From Vicia villosa (Eukaryota > Streptophyta > Magnoliopsida > Fabales > Fabaceae), in NCBI RefSeq assembly GCF_029867415.1, contig NC_081186.1, forward strand, positions 27,345,915-27,409,914: DNA of 64,000 nucleotides, in the 5' to 3' direction. A model generated the notes under the pieces. That model had not been told where the DNA came from. It saw nothing but the letters and a program-made list of their open reading frames with translations, and searched no databases. Positions 45,957 to 61,689 of this stretch are shown piece after piece. Every line of letters begins with the position of its first letter. Positions within the stretch are counted from its first letter, which is position 1. The position numbers and the translations under genes are program-made.

Positions 45957-47083
45957 TGTCATACCCCAAAATTTACCCGATATAATCCACATCTTCTAAT
46001 TTATTAAGGGTGTTAAAAATTAAGAGCCAAAGGGTTTAATATATCTATTGTTAAACTCGACCTCTTATAAAATTCCCTTATAAATCGGTCAAAATAAAAT
46101 AGGGGTTTGAATAACAAGTATTTTGGGATCCAAACAATGGGCTCAATTATTACAAAAAAGGTTCTATCATTTTTGAGATATTATTTGTGTTTCACTAACA
46201 CTTTGTTTTTAATTTTATTATTAGTTGGTATTAATATTTTTTTAATTTTACTAACTAATTATTGTTGATTTTTTAGGATTATCATTAGTATTATTATTAA
46301 TTATTAGTATTTTATTTATTATTATTATTAGTTATCATTATTAGTTTGTTAAAATAAAAATAAAATAAAAAACCCAAAACAGGTTTGTTCACGTTTCATG
46401 GAAAGAAGAGATTGGATTTGCAAAATTGAGGATCAAAAGGAAATATAGCAATATTGGATTTGATCCCAAATCAAATATCATGGCATTGAACAGCAAGATT
46501 TCTGATCAAAATAATGACCTAATTCAGAGCATATATAAACTAACAACAATTGCAGACAGGGGGGATTTGGCGGGTCTAAAAAGGTCGGAACCGAGTCCAT
46601 ACATGTTCAAGGAGAAACCAAATTCATTCTTAAGGTGAGAGATCAATTCAGACAATCCCAAGCATCCAAATCGATTCCCTGGAGTTTTCTGAGCGAATCC
46701 CAACATTCATCATCGACTAAAAGACGCTGAAGAATGTTCATATAACTCACGGTTTGGCACTTTTAAGTTTTTATTTGATTTCGTCAATTCACGCATGATA
46801 AATGTAATATGAATGCATATTCGTGTTCTTTATAGTGTTTTTAAGCTCTCTGTGTAGTTTAATTGGAGTTTGGGTGCAGATTCAGTATTTCGCCATTGAT
46901 AGGGATCAGAAGCTTTGAATTGGGGTTTTCAGTTTAAGGAGAAATTAAGCCAAATAAAAGAGCCCAATGGATTCATGGGGTTTGCTATGACCGGTCTGGG
47001 TTATTTTTATGTATTTATTGATGTTAATTTGCAATTTTGACCATGGCCATGCTATAGCAACGCTGAGAAATCGTGGCCTAAAG
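45957..47083 (+). repeat. 3' LTR of the Ogre-type host, left 1.1 kb
   Basis: It is nearly identical to 19,688-20,690 and stops at CCTAAAG, where the Tekay element inserted (TAAAG, 47,079-47,083, is the likely target duplication). It keeps 126 bp (46,946-47,071) missing from the 5' LTR. In the 5' LTR a single GAGAAAT remains of the two copies that flank this segment here. Confidence 0.9.
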
Positions 47084-50101
<3,018 letters not shown>

Positions 50102-50105
50102 TTAG

Positions 50106-50117
50106 TGGTATCAGAGC
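50106..50117 (+). other. Primer-binding site of the Tekay-type element
   Basis: TGGTATCAGAGC lies four bases after the LTR end and is complementary to initiator tRNA-Met. Confidence 0.95.
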
Positions 50118-50227
50118 ATGGTCGACCAGTTGGTCAAGGTTATTAATGTCTTTTATCCGGTGGTATTTGGTTCGTGTACCTGACACGATCGATACTGTTT
50201 TGTCTGGTTGTTTGGTTGATTAGGACA

Positions 50228-50833
50228 ATGGCTACGGGAAGGAAGGTTGACATTAATGTTGAGGCAATGATGAGGTGGACTGGTGCGATTGGACAAGCGC
50301 GTGCATGGATGAGAGAGATTGAGAAGATCTTTCAAGTCGTGAGTTGTACTGATGTACAGAAGGTACAGTTTAGTACTCACACGCTGACAGAAGAAGCTGA
50401 CGTTTGGTGGAGTAATATTGTGCGGAGATTTGATGAGGAAGGTATTGAAGTTACTTGGAATCTTTTCCGTGATGCATTTTTGGAAAACTATTTTCCAGAA
50501 GATGTGCATGGAAAGAAAGAAGTGAGAGTTATGGAATTGAAGCGAGGAAGAGAACAATTCCTTGGGAAACCGTATGATGACGTGAAGAAACAATCTGGTT
50601 TTAGCAAGAAGCCAAGTGGGGGAGGAGCTTCTACTCCAATTAAGTGCTACAAGTATGGCGATACGGGTCACAAAACTGTTGATTGTGGAGTTGGTTCGAG
50701 TAGGATTTGCTACAGTTGTGGTGAGCAAGGACACAATTGTGCCATGTGTGACAAGCCAAAGAATGAGCGAGCAGAAGGGAAAATGATTGCGTTGTCTGGT
50801 GCTAAGACCATTGCTAAGGATGAGCTAATCTGA
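50228..50833 (+). pseudogene. Gag of the Tekay-type element, internally deleted
   Basis: The frame opens at ATG 50,228 (MATGRKVDINVEA). The Retrotrans_gag core has ARAWMREIEKIFQVV, HTLTEEADVWW and the FLENYFP motif. It then jumps to a basic linker and two zinc knuckles, CYKYGDTGHKTVDC and CYSCGEQGHNCAMC. At 201 residues it is short for the family because roughly 80-100 residues between the core and the knuckles are missing. The first knuckle has Tyr-Lys-Tyr where CxxC would need a second Cys. The frame ends at TGA 50,831-50,833, at the spot where the family usually reads Arg before the protease. Confidence 0.85.
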
Positions 50834-51780
50834 GGTACGTGCTTTATTATTGATAATGATGCGATGCATTCTTTCATTTCTTTGGATTATGCTACGAGTT
50901 TGGATCTTGATTTATCTGTATACGTAGAAGTATGGTTATTGATACACTTGCTATGAGTTTTGTCCTACTTCTTTGTGTGTTGAATTCTCCGTTGAGCATC
51001 TTTGGTAGAGATTTTGGAATTGATTTAGTACAAGTTTTGAAGGGACGATATTGTAGTTTAGTAATGGAGGTTTATGTTTCATTATGATTGTCGACTTTCT
51101 ATTGACAAATTGAGGACTTGATCACCCTTAATTTATTGTTGATAGGAGACGAGATCGTATTGGACGAGATAGACTCGTCTTACTAATTTGGTAGTGTGTA
51201 AAACGACTAGGAAGAAGTTGAAGGGTCAAGTTGAGGAGTTATATGAGAAGAGGTTCAATTGTCTGAGTGTATAGTCATAAAGTCGCGCATGTTTTGTCGA
51301 GTAAGAAGAAAATAAGGTTCTATGAGGTAATGTTTTGAGGATGTTTTGATTCTAAGAGTGACAAGGAACATGCTGAACATTAAGGATTATGTTATCAATG
51401 TTGAAAGGGGAGGGGGTTAAATGCGAAGTTTTATGAATGTGAGCTTTAGTTAAAGGAAGAGGGTTTGTTTAGGTTTGTGATTTTGAGCTGAAGTGTATTG
51501 ATGCAGAATCGACAAGTGGTAGTTTATGCTTCAAGGAATATGAGAATTCGTGTAAGGAATTATTTGATGTATGAATGGATGTCATCCGCTGTTGGGTTGT
51601 TTTGAAACTTAAGAAGCATTATTGTTTGGATCGAGATTTGAGGTGTGTAGTGACTACAATAGTTGAATATGAGGTAAACAAGACGAGTAGAATTTCGAAG
51701 GATTTTAATCTTTGATTTGAATTACCATATTGGAAAAGCGAAGGTTATGACCGATGCATTGAGTAGGAAATAATTTTATG
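50834..51780 (+). pseudogene. Protease, RT and RNase H remnants of the Tekay-type element
   Basis: In frame after the TGA is GTCFIIDNDAMHSFISLDYA, a protease whose catalytic Asp-Thr-Gly reads Asp-Asn-Asp. The protease end survives as SIFGRDFGIDLV (about 51,000). An RT piece (DVLI, then frame-broken SKSD.EHAEH) lies at about 51,336-51,385. RNase H traces are RQVVVYASRN (about 51,511) and HIGKAKVMTDALSR (about 51,727). The RT catalytic core is deleted. Domain order is preserved, but no enzyme could be made. Confidence 0.75.
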
Positions 51781-51989
51781 AGTTACGTTGAGGATTCAAG
51801 AATTGGAAATCGTTGGAACGATTTAGGGAGTTGAGTTTGGTTGTGAAGCGACGTCTTCGGGTGTTAAGTTTGGTATGTTGAAGCTTACTTGTGGTATTCT
51901 TGACGAGGTTAGAGAGGGTCAAAAAAATTGGATTTAGAATTAGTTGACAAGATGACATTGATGAAGCAAGGAAAAAGGTAATAACTTTC

Positions 51990-52574
51990 AGATTGATGAG
52001 AATGGTGTCATGAGATGTTGTGATCGAGTTTGTATTCCTGATGGTTAGAGTTCGGACAAAGAGAATTTTAGATGAGGAACATCGTAATGATTTGAGTATT
52101 AATCATAGTGTTAATTATGTATCGAGAGTTGAGGAAATGTGTAGTGGTAAAGTATGAAGAGGGATATACCGGAATTGTGTATTTGAGTTGGATTTGTCAG
52201 GAACCGTTTCGTTTGGTGCAACAGTTATCTATTTTCGAGTGGAAGGGAGATGGTATCTCTATGGATTTTGTTTCGAGATTGCCGAGGCATCGAGTAATTG
52301 TGAAGTGAGTTGGGTCAGTATGGATAGTTGACGAAATGTGCTCGTTTTATTCCGATGAAGATGGATTATTCGATGAAGAGACTTGCTAAGTTGTGCATCG
52401 AAAGGATTGTGTGTTGCATGGTATTTCCTTCGGATGTTGAAATGACATATTTTGAAGCTTTGTATGGTCGTAAGTGTAGAACGTTTTGTATCGGTATGAA
52501 TCGAGAGAGAGTGGATGTGGTTTTGGTGTTGAGATGGTTGTGTCGACTGAATTTTCGAGGACGAAAATATTTTA
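51990..52574 (+). pseudogene. Integrase remnant of the Tekay-type element
   Basis: Frame pieces read RILDEEHRNDLSINHSVNY and MYRELRK (zinc-binding region). QQLSIFEWKGDGISMDFVSR follows (start of the catalytic core), then TKCARFIPMKMDYSMKRLAKL and FEALYGRKCRT. Each matches a known stretch of plant chromovirus integrase, with frameshifts and deletions between them. The chromodomain expected after it is absent. Confidence 0.8.
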
Positions 52575-52587
52575 AGTGGGGGAGAGT
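52574..52587 (+). other. Polypurine tract of the Tekay-type element
   Basis: AAGTGGGGGAGAGT abuts the 3' LTR (TGTAACAACCC at 52,588). Confidence 0.9.
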
Positions 52588-55298
<2,711 letters not shown>

Positions 55299-56517
55299 TG
55301 AAGGATAGAAAAACACTTAGAAAGGGGGGGATTGAATAAGTGTGACTTTAAATCTTGGACGATAAAAATAAATTGCACAATTATTTTTATCCTGGTTCGC
55401 TGTTAACGAAGCTACTCCAGTCCACCCCCGCAGAGATGATTTACCTCAACTGAGGATTTAATCCACTAATCGCACGGATTACAATGGTTTTCCACTTAGC
55501 CGCAACTAAGTCTTCCAGAGTCTTCTGATCACACACTGATCACTCCGGGAACAACTGCTTAGTTCACTCCTAAGACTTTTCTAGAGTCTACTGATCAACA
55601 CGATCACTCTAGGCTTAGTTCACTCCTAAGACTTTCTGCTCAGCCAACTGCCAAGACTTCCTGGAGTATACTGATCACACGATCACTCTAGTTCCTTACA
55701 ACTTAATGTAATTCTAAGAGTATTACAAATGCTTCTTAAAAGCGATAATCACAACTGTGATATTTCTCTTACAGTTTAAGCTTAATCTCACTAAGATATT
55801 ACAACAGCAATGTAGTGAGCTTTGATGAAGATGAAGATTCTGAGTTTAGATTTGAACAGCGTTTCAGCAAGTTTGATATGAGTTGTTTTGGTGCAGAATC
55901 GTTAACCTTGCTTCTCATCAGAACTTCATATTTATAGGCGTTGAGAAGATGACCGTTGAATGCATTTAATGCTTTGCGTGTTCCGTACAGCTTTGCATTT
56001 AATGTTATACGCTTTTGTCAACTACCTCGAGCCTTGTTCACGCTGTGTCTACTGACGTAGCCTTTAGTAGCTTTAACGTTCCTTTTGTCAGTCAGCGTAG
56101 TCTGCCACGTGTACTTCCTTCTGATATGATGTTTGTGAATACGACGTTTGAATATCATCAGAGTCAAACAGCTTGGTGCATAGCATCTTCTGATCTTCTG
56201 ACCTTGAAGTGCTTCTGAGCGTGATACCATCTTCTGATCTTCAGTGCTTCTGATCTCATGTTCTTCTGATGCTTCCATAGACCCATGTTCTGATTCTGCT
56301 TCGACCATCTTCTGATGTCTTGCCAGACCATGTTCTGATGTTGCATGCTGAACCATTTTGAGACACAACTTCTGAGCGCTGAATTATGCGTACTCTTTAT
56401 ATATTTCCTGAAAGGGAAATTGCATTGGATTAGAGTACCATATTATCTTAAGCAAAATTCATATTATTGTTATCATCAAAACTAAGATAATTGATAAGAA
56501 CAAATCTTGTTCTAACA
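55299..56517 (-). repeat. 3' LTR of copia element 2
   Basis: 1219 bp, TGAAGGATAG...GTTCTAACA on the plus strand. It contains imperfect internal repeats built from ACTGATCAC, CTAAGACTTT and TTCTGAT motifs (55,520-55,690 and 56,180-56,350). Confidence 0.95.
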
Positions 56518-57757
56518 ATCTCCCCCTTTTTGATGATGACAAAAACATATATAAATGATATGAATTTGCGATCAGAAAGAGTAGACGGCAAAAGACAAAT
56601 TACACAGCTATAACATAAGCATATGAATATGTCTCCCCCTGAGATTAACAATCTCCCCCTGAGATAAATAATCTCCCCCTGAAATAAATACTCGAAGAAC
56701 TTTGATAAAAGACTTCCCTGATTATTTCGGTAGAGACGATCATATAAGCTTCTGTCTTCAGAGAATTCATAGCTTCTGACTTCTGCTTCCATTGGACAGC
56801 TTCAGAACTTGAATTTCTTTGATCTTCAGAACATTCACAGCTTCTGACTTCTGCTTCCATTCAGGACAGCTTCAGAACTTGAATTACTGGATCTTTTAGA
56901 ACATTCACATCTTCTGATTTCTGCTTCCCTCGGATAGCTTCAGAACTTTGAATGTCTACCAACATCACTTCATGCTAGATTTGTATCAGAACATTATTGA
57001 ATGTACCAGAGCATCATCAGAGCATCTCTACATCCTGAAATGTTACAGAACAAAAACTAAACGACAAAAGTCAGCATGAACGAGTTAGAACATAAAATGT
57101 ATATTCAAATACATGATATGTATTAGAGCCAAATGTATCAGAGCATTTAGGCTAAAAACGTGTATCAGAGCAAATAATGTATCAGAGCCATAACATTATA
57201 TGTATCAAAGCAAATAGAATTTTGTCAGAACAGGATAGACAATGATATTCAAATTCTATTATCAGTGCTTCTGATTCATTCTTCTTTCTTGCTTCTGATC
57301 TCTGAAGCTTGACAGCACTCAGCTTGCTTCAGTTTCCAAGAGCTTATTCCTTTTACAGAATAACGCTTCTTATGGTTTTGCTTCTAGTGTTTGCTTCTGA
57401 AGATTTTCTTCACTTCTCTGTACCTGCAAAACACTTAAACCATATAGAACTTGCAGTTCTTGTTAGTGAATGTATGGGAGCCTTTGCCCAGCAACTGATA
57501 GATTTAATCAAATCATTTATCATTTATCTTTCTCCCCCTTTTTGTCATAACATCAAAAAGAATATTTAAAAAGATTCAGATGTATAAAACGACAAAAGAA
57601 AACATTTACTGGAATGTAAAACACAAAGAAACTTTTTCATTGATAATCAAAAGATGATACAAAAGGTTCCTATGTTTAACAAGATGAAAAACATTCCTAG
57701 CAAATACAAAAAAGGATTTCCAAGGAGGAAATCACTACAAAAATTAAAAACAGAACC
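56518..57757 (-). other. 3' untranslated region of copia element 2 with repeated polypurine tracts
   Basis: On the minus strand AAAAAGGGGGAGAT abuts the 3' LTR. Three further AGGGGGAGA tracts lie about 20 bp apart (56,632-56,680), and another long tract (AAAAAGGGGGAGAA) is at 57,530-57,544. The rest consists of diverged repeats of a phrase like AGCTTCTGACTTCTGCTTCC (56,750-56,960). Confidence 0.8.
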
Positions 57758-58250
57758 CTAGCTAGACACGCTCTGTGTCAACCCATCAAGAATCCCGGAG
57801 GACTTCTTGTCTTCCAGACTGAAACCTCCACTGTAGGAGAGATCCCAGAACCAAGGAGGAAGTGAGGGACAGTTCACAGACAGAGAGCTAATGTTGCAAA
57901 CGGGGCTTTCCCTTAACATAGAAGTTAAGAATATCATTCTTAACCTCCTCCCATAATTCAAGAAAGTCTTCTGTCTTTGGATGAAAGTTGATAACAACAT
58001 CAAAGAAGAGTCTGACTTGAGCGGTATTAGAAGAGCCATCCCGAGATGCACAGAGATCTGTCGCCTTTGAGTCATGGAGCTTCAACAGGCTTAGGGTGAA
58101 CGCTAGGTTTTGAGAGAAGAAATGAAAAACGAGAGAGAGAGAGAGAGAGAGGAAGAAAACTTTTAAGAGGAAAACAAAAAGATAGGAAACCAAAAACCAT
58201 TTTGAAGAGTATTTAAAAGAAAATAAAGTGAAACGAATGATGAAAAGCAT
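57758..58250 (-). other. Small uncharacterised reading frames in copia element 2
   Basis: One frame (58,250-57,888) contains FFDVVINFHPKTEDFLELWEE. Another (58,075-57,758) ends with WDLSYSGGFSLEDKKSSG. Each looks protein-like over a different half, so they may be the two halves of one former ORF separated by a frameshift. The hydrophobic start of the first frame comes partly from a GA microsatellite (58,131-58,152) and should not be read as a membrane segment. No homology recognised. Confidence 0.4.
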
Positions 58251-58554
58251 TTAATGTTACGTGACGTGAGGAGAGATAATAAAGACAAATGAGGTGACTA
58301 GCACAGTTACCTATGGTCGGCGTCCCTTCAACTGCACGCACGCTTATCCATGAATAGTAACGACAGGTTTACCATCCCGAGATAAAACGTAACAGCTGTT
58401 TTGCTTTAAAAGAGGTTCTGAATCAACTTAGACAATGAAACGTTAGTAATAACCGAATCATAATTTCTAAAAGAATTCAATCAGAACTTCTGATTAAAAG
58501 AAATGTTCCACATTCATTTCAGAAGATACTCATACATGAGAACTTCTCATCTTC
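58251..58554 (-). other. Spacer downstream of pol in copia element 2
   Basis: About 300 bp between the pol stop and the small frames. No feature recognised. Confidence 0.4.
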
Positions 58555-61500
58555 TCATTCTGGGCATAAATCCATACTGATGTTCTTCAGAATGAACTTA
58601 AACCTATCTTCAGCCAGGGGTTTTGTAAAGATATCAGCCCATTGATGGTCTGTATCAACAAAGTTTAAAGAAATAACACCCTTCTGAACATAGTCCCTTA
58701 TGAAATGATGTTTAATCTCAATATGTTTAGCTTTTGAATGAAGAATAGGATTCTTAGATAAACATATAGCAGAAGTATTATCACAGAATATAGGAATGTT
58801 ACTCTCAAATATCTGGTAATCTTCTAACTGACTCTTCATCCAGAGCATCTGTGTACTACAACCAGCAGCAGCGACATATTCTGCTTCTGTGGTTGATAGA
58901 GCAATGGTTGCTTGCTTCTTGCTGTACCAGGAGATTAAGTGACTTCCAAGAAATTGGCAACTTCCTGAAGTACTTTTTCTTTCGATTCTGTCTCCAGCAT
59001 AATCAGCATCGCAGAATCCTACTAAGTTGTATTCTTTAGATTTTCTGTAAACTAAGCCAACATTAGTAGTACCTTTCAGATACCTTAGAATTCTCTTAAC
59101 AGCAGTTAAATGAGATTCTCTAGGATCTGATTGGAATCTAGCACACAAACAAACACTGAACAGAATGTCAGGTCTAGAAGCAGTCAGATATAGAAGAGAT
59201 CCAATCATACCTCTGTATAACTTCTGATCTACCTTCTTACTTACCTCATCCTTACCTAGGATGCATGTTGGATGCATAGGAGTTTTGGCTTCTTTGCAGT
59301 CCAGAAGATTAAACTTCTTCAGAAGTTCCTTCACATACTTGGTTTGGTGAACGTACGTTCCTTCTGATGTTTGATTTATTTGTATTCCAAGGAAGTACTT
59401 GAGTTCTCCCATCATGCTCATTTCAAACTCAGCCTGCATAGACTTAGCAAACTCCTTTCCAAGTGTAGCATTAGATGTTCCAAAAATAATATCATCTACA
59501 TATATTTGACAAATTAAAATATCCTTTTCAAAGGTTTTACAAAAGAGAGTAGTGTCCACTTTTCCTCTAGTGAAACCATTATCCAGAAGAAAAGAACTTA
59601 AGCGTTCATACCAAGCTCTGGGAGCCTGTTTCAATCCATATAATGATTTCTTAAGTTTAAAAACATGATTAGGAGACATAGAGTCTTCAAAACCAGGAGG
59701 TTGATGGACATAAACTTCTTCATCTATATAACCATTTAAGAAGGCACTCTTAACATCCATCTGATAGAGAGTGATGTTATGTTGAGTGGCAAAAGAAATT
59801 AATAGACGAATAGACTCTAACCTGGCCACTGGTGCAAAGGTTTCTGTATAATCAATCCCTTCTTGCTGACTATAACCCTGAGCCACCAGTCTGGCTTTGT
59901 TTCTTACCACTTCACCTTTCTCACTGAGCTTGTTTCTGAAGACCCATTTTGTACCAATTATATTGAATCCATCTGGTCTAGGAACAAGATCCCAAACATC
60001 ATTCCTTGTAAACTGATTTAGTTCTTCTTGCATAGCAATTATCCAGACTGGATCTTCTAGAGCATGATCAACAGAAGTTGGCTCGATCAAAGATACAAGA
60101 CCTAATTGACAGTCTGCATTGTTCTTAAGGAATGCTCTTGTTCTGATTGGATCATCCTTCTTTCCAAGAATGACGTCTTCTGAATGACCAGAGATGAGTC
60201 TGGATGATCTTCTGACAGATGGTTCTTCAGATATACTCAGAACCTCCAGAGAAGCTGATACTTGATCTTCAGATTCTTTGCTTCTGAGAAGCTCTGCTTC
60301 TGATGCGTTGCTTCTTGGCTCAACAACTTCTGATATGTCAATATCATAACCTGCAAAATTATCAAACTGCTTTGGTTTTTCAGAACCAAGCTTATCATCA
60401 AACCTGATATTGATTGATTCTTCTACAACCAATGTTTCAGTATTGTATACTCTGTAGCCTTTTGAGCGTTCAGAATATCCAAGAAGAAAACACTTTTGAG
60501 CTTTGGAATCAAACTTACCAAGATGATCTTTAGTGTTCAGAATAAAGCATACACATCCAAAAGGATGGAAATATGAAATGTTGGGCTTTCTATTCTTCCA
60601 CAATTCATAGGGAGTCTTATTTAGAATAGGTCTGATAGAGATTCTATTCTGAATATAGCATGCAGTGTTTATTGCTTCTGCCCAGAAATGCTTAGCCATA
60701 TTGGTTTCATTGATCATGGTTCTGGCCATTTCTTGCAGAGTCCTATTCTTTCGTTCTACAACCCCATTTTGCTGTGGAGTTCTAGGACAAGAGAAATCAT
60801 GGGCAATACCATTTTCTTTGAAGAATTCTTCAAAGGATTTGTTCTCAAATTCACCACCATGATCACTTCTGACCTTTATGATTTTACACTCTTTTTCAGA
60901 TTGAATCTGAATGCAGAAATCAAAGAACACTGAATGAGTCTCATCCTTGTGTTTTAAGAATTTTACCCATGTCCAGCGACTATAATCATCTACGATGACT
61001 AATCCATATTTCTTTCCTCTGACAGATGCTGTTTTGACTGGTCCAAACAGATCAATGTGCAAGAGTTCTAATGGCCTTGAGGTAGAAACAACATTCTTAG
61101 ACTTGAATGCAGGTTTGGAGAACTTGCCCTTCTGACATGCTTCACAAAGAGCATCTGATTGGAATTTCAGATTAGGGAGTCCTCTGACAAGATTCAGTTT
61201 GTTAATCTGAGAGATCTTTCTCAAACTAGCATGACCTAATCTTCTGTGCCAGACCCACTGCTCTTCAGAAACAGACATAAGACAAGTCACCTTCTGACTC
61301 ATAAGATCTTGCAGATCTGTCTTATAAATGTTGTTCTTCCTCTTGCCTGTAAATAGGATTGAGCCATCCTTCTGATTTACAGCCTTGCAAGACTTTTGAT
61401 TGAAGATTATATCATAACCATTGTCACTTAATTGACTGATAGATAAGAGGTTATGAGTTAATCCTTCTACAAGAAGTACATTAGAAATGGAAGGAGAGTT

Positions 61501-61689
61501 ACCAGACTTTATAGTTCCAGAGCCAATTATCTTGCCCTTCTGATCTCCTCCGAACTTGACTTCTCCTCCAGACTTAAGCACCAGGTCTTGGAACATAGAC
61601 CTTCTTCCTGTCATGTGTCGCGAGCATCCAGAGTCCAGGTACCATGACATGTTGTGCCTTGTCCTTTTTGCAGTCAAGGATATCTGCAA
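58555..61689 (-). CDS. Pol of copia element 2 (protease, integrase, RT, RNase H), open
   Basis: 1044 codons without a stop; the frame opens at a TTG, so it must be reached from gag or by an internal ATG. Order: protease with [13 protein letters not shown] (Asp at residue 19), HHCC zinc motif (HRRLGHASL and CEAC, about 150-190), and integrase core with HIDLFGP, IVDDYSRW and [20 protein letters not shown] follows with [31 protein letters not shown] and YVDD (about 728), then RNase H with FCDADYAGD and TIALSTTEAEY. The C-terminus ends ADIFTKPLAEDRF. Domain order and motifs place it in the SIRE/Maximus copia lineage. All catalytic motifs I looked for are intact. Expression is doubtful because of the frame change from gag. 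Confidence 0.95.
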   Translation of the reverse strand: MQISLTAKRTRHNMSWYLDSGCSRHMTGRRSMFQDLVLKSGGEVKFGGDQKGKIIGSGTIKSGNSPSISNVLLVEGLTHNLLSISQLSDNGYDIIFNQKSCKAVNQKDGSILFTGKRKNNIYKTDLQDLMSQKVTCLMSVSEEQWVWHRRLGHASLRKISQINKLNLVRGLPNLKFQSDALCEACQKGKFSKPAFKSKNVVSTSRPLELLHIDLFGPVKTASVRGKKYGLVIVDDYSRWTWVKFLKHKDETHSVFFDFCIQIQSEKECKIIKVRSDHGGEFENKSFEEFFKENGIAHDFSCPRTPQQNGVVERKNRTLQEMARTMINETNMAKHFWAEAINTACYIQNRISIRPILNKTPYELWKNRKPNISYFHPFGCVCFILNTKDHLGKFDSKAQKCFLLGYSERSKGYRVYNTETLVVEESINIRFDDKLGSEKPKQFDNFAGYDIDISEVVEPRSNASEAELLRSKESEDQVSASLEVLSISEEPSVRRSSRLISGHSEDVILGKKDDPIRTRAFLKNNADCQLGLVSLIEPTSVDHALEDPVWIIAMQEELNQFTRNDVWDLVPRPDGFNIIGTKWVFRNKLSEKGEVVRNKARLVAQGYSQQEGIDYTETFAPVARLESIRLLISFATQHNITLYQMDVKSAFLNGYIDEEVYVHQPPGFEDSMSPNHVFKLKKSLYGLKQAPRAWYERLSSFLLDNGFTRGKVDTTLFCKTFEKDILICQIYVDDIIFGTSNATLGKEFAKSMQAEFEMSMMGELKYFLGIQINQTSEGTYVHQTKYVKELLKKFNLLDCKEAKTPMHPTCILGKDEVSKKVDQKLYRGMIGSLLYLTASRPDILFSVCLCARFQSDPRESHLTAVKRILRYLKGTTNVGLVYRKSKEYNLVGFCDADYAGDRIERKSTSGSCQFLGSHLISWYSKKQATIALSTTEAEYVAAAGCSTQMLWMKSQLEDYQIFESNIPIFCDNTSAICLSKNPILHSKAKHIEIKHHFIRDYVQKGVISLNFVDTDHQWADIFTKPLAEDRFKFILKNISMDLCPE

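Larger units (their letters stand above)
19688..47083 (+). mobile_element. Non-autonomous Ogre-type (Ty3/gypsy, Tat lineage) element, interrupted
   Basis: The 5' LTR (19,688-22,177), primer-binding site, body, polypurine tract and the first 1.1 kb of the 3' LTR (45,957-47,083) are present. The rest of the 3' LTR lies beyond later insertions. After removing the inserted copia (13.7 kb) and solo LTR (2.7 kb), the body is only about 7.3 kb. It contains no gag, protease, RT, RNase H or integrase that I can recognise. Instead it carries five tandem-repeat families. LTR termini TGTCATACCCC...TGCTACA and the TGGCGACTCTGCTGGGGA primer site fit Ogre. Ogre 3' untranslated regions are known to be hypervariable and rich in tandem repeats, but here repeats fill much of the body. 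The left flank CATAG (19,683-19,687) is the probable target duplication. Confidence 0.75.

Noticed and set aside
46946..47064. 119-bp segment in the host 3' LTR as a small transposon with a 7-bp duplication
   Set aside because: It has no inverted termini, and related LTRs have matching sequence at this place, so deletion from the other LTR is simpler.
57888..58250. Hydrophobic N-terminus as a transmembrane or signal segment
   Set aside because: Much of it is a GA microsatellite read as Leu-Ser repeats, and the frame has no supported start.
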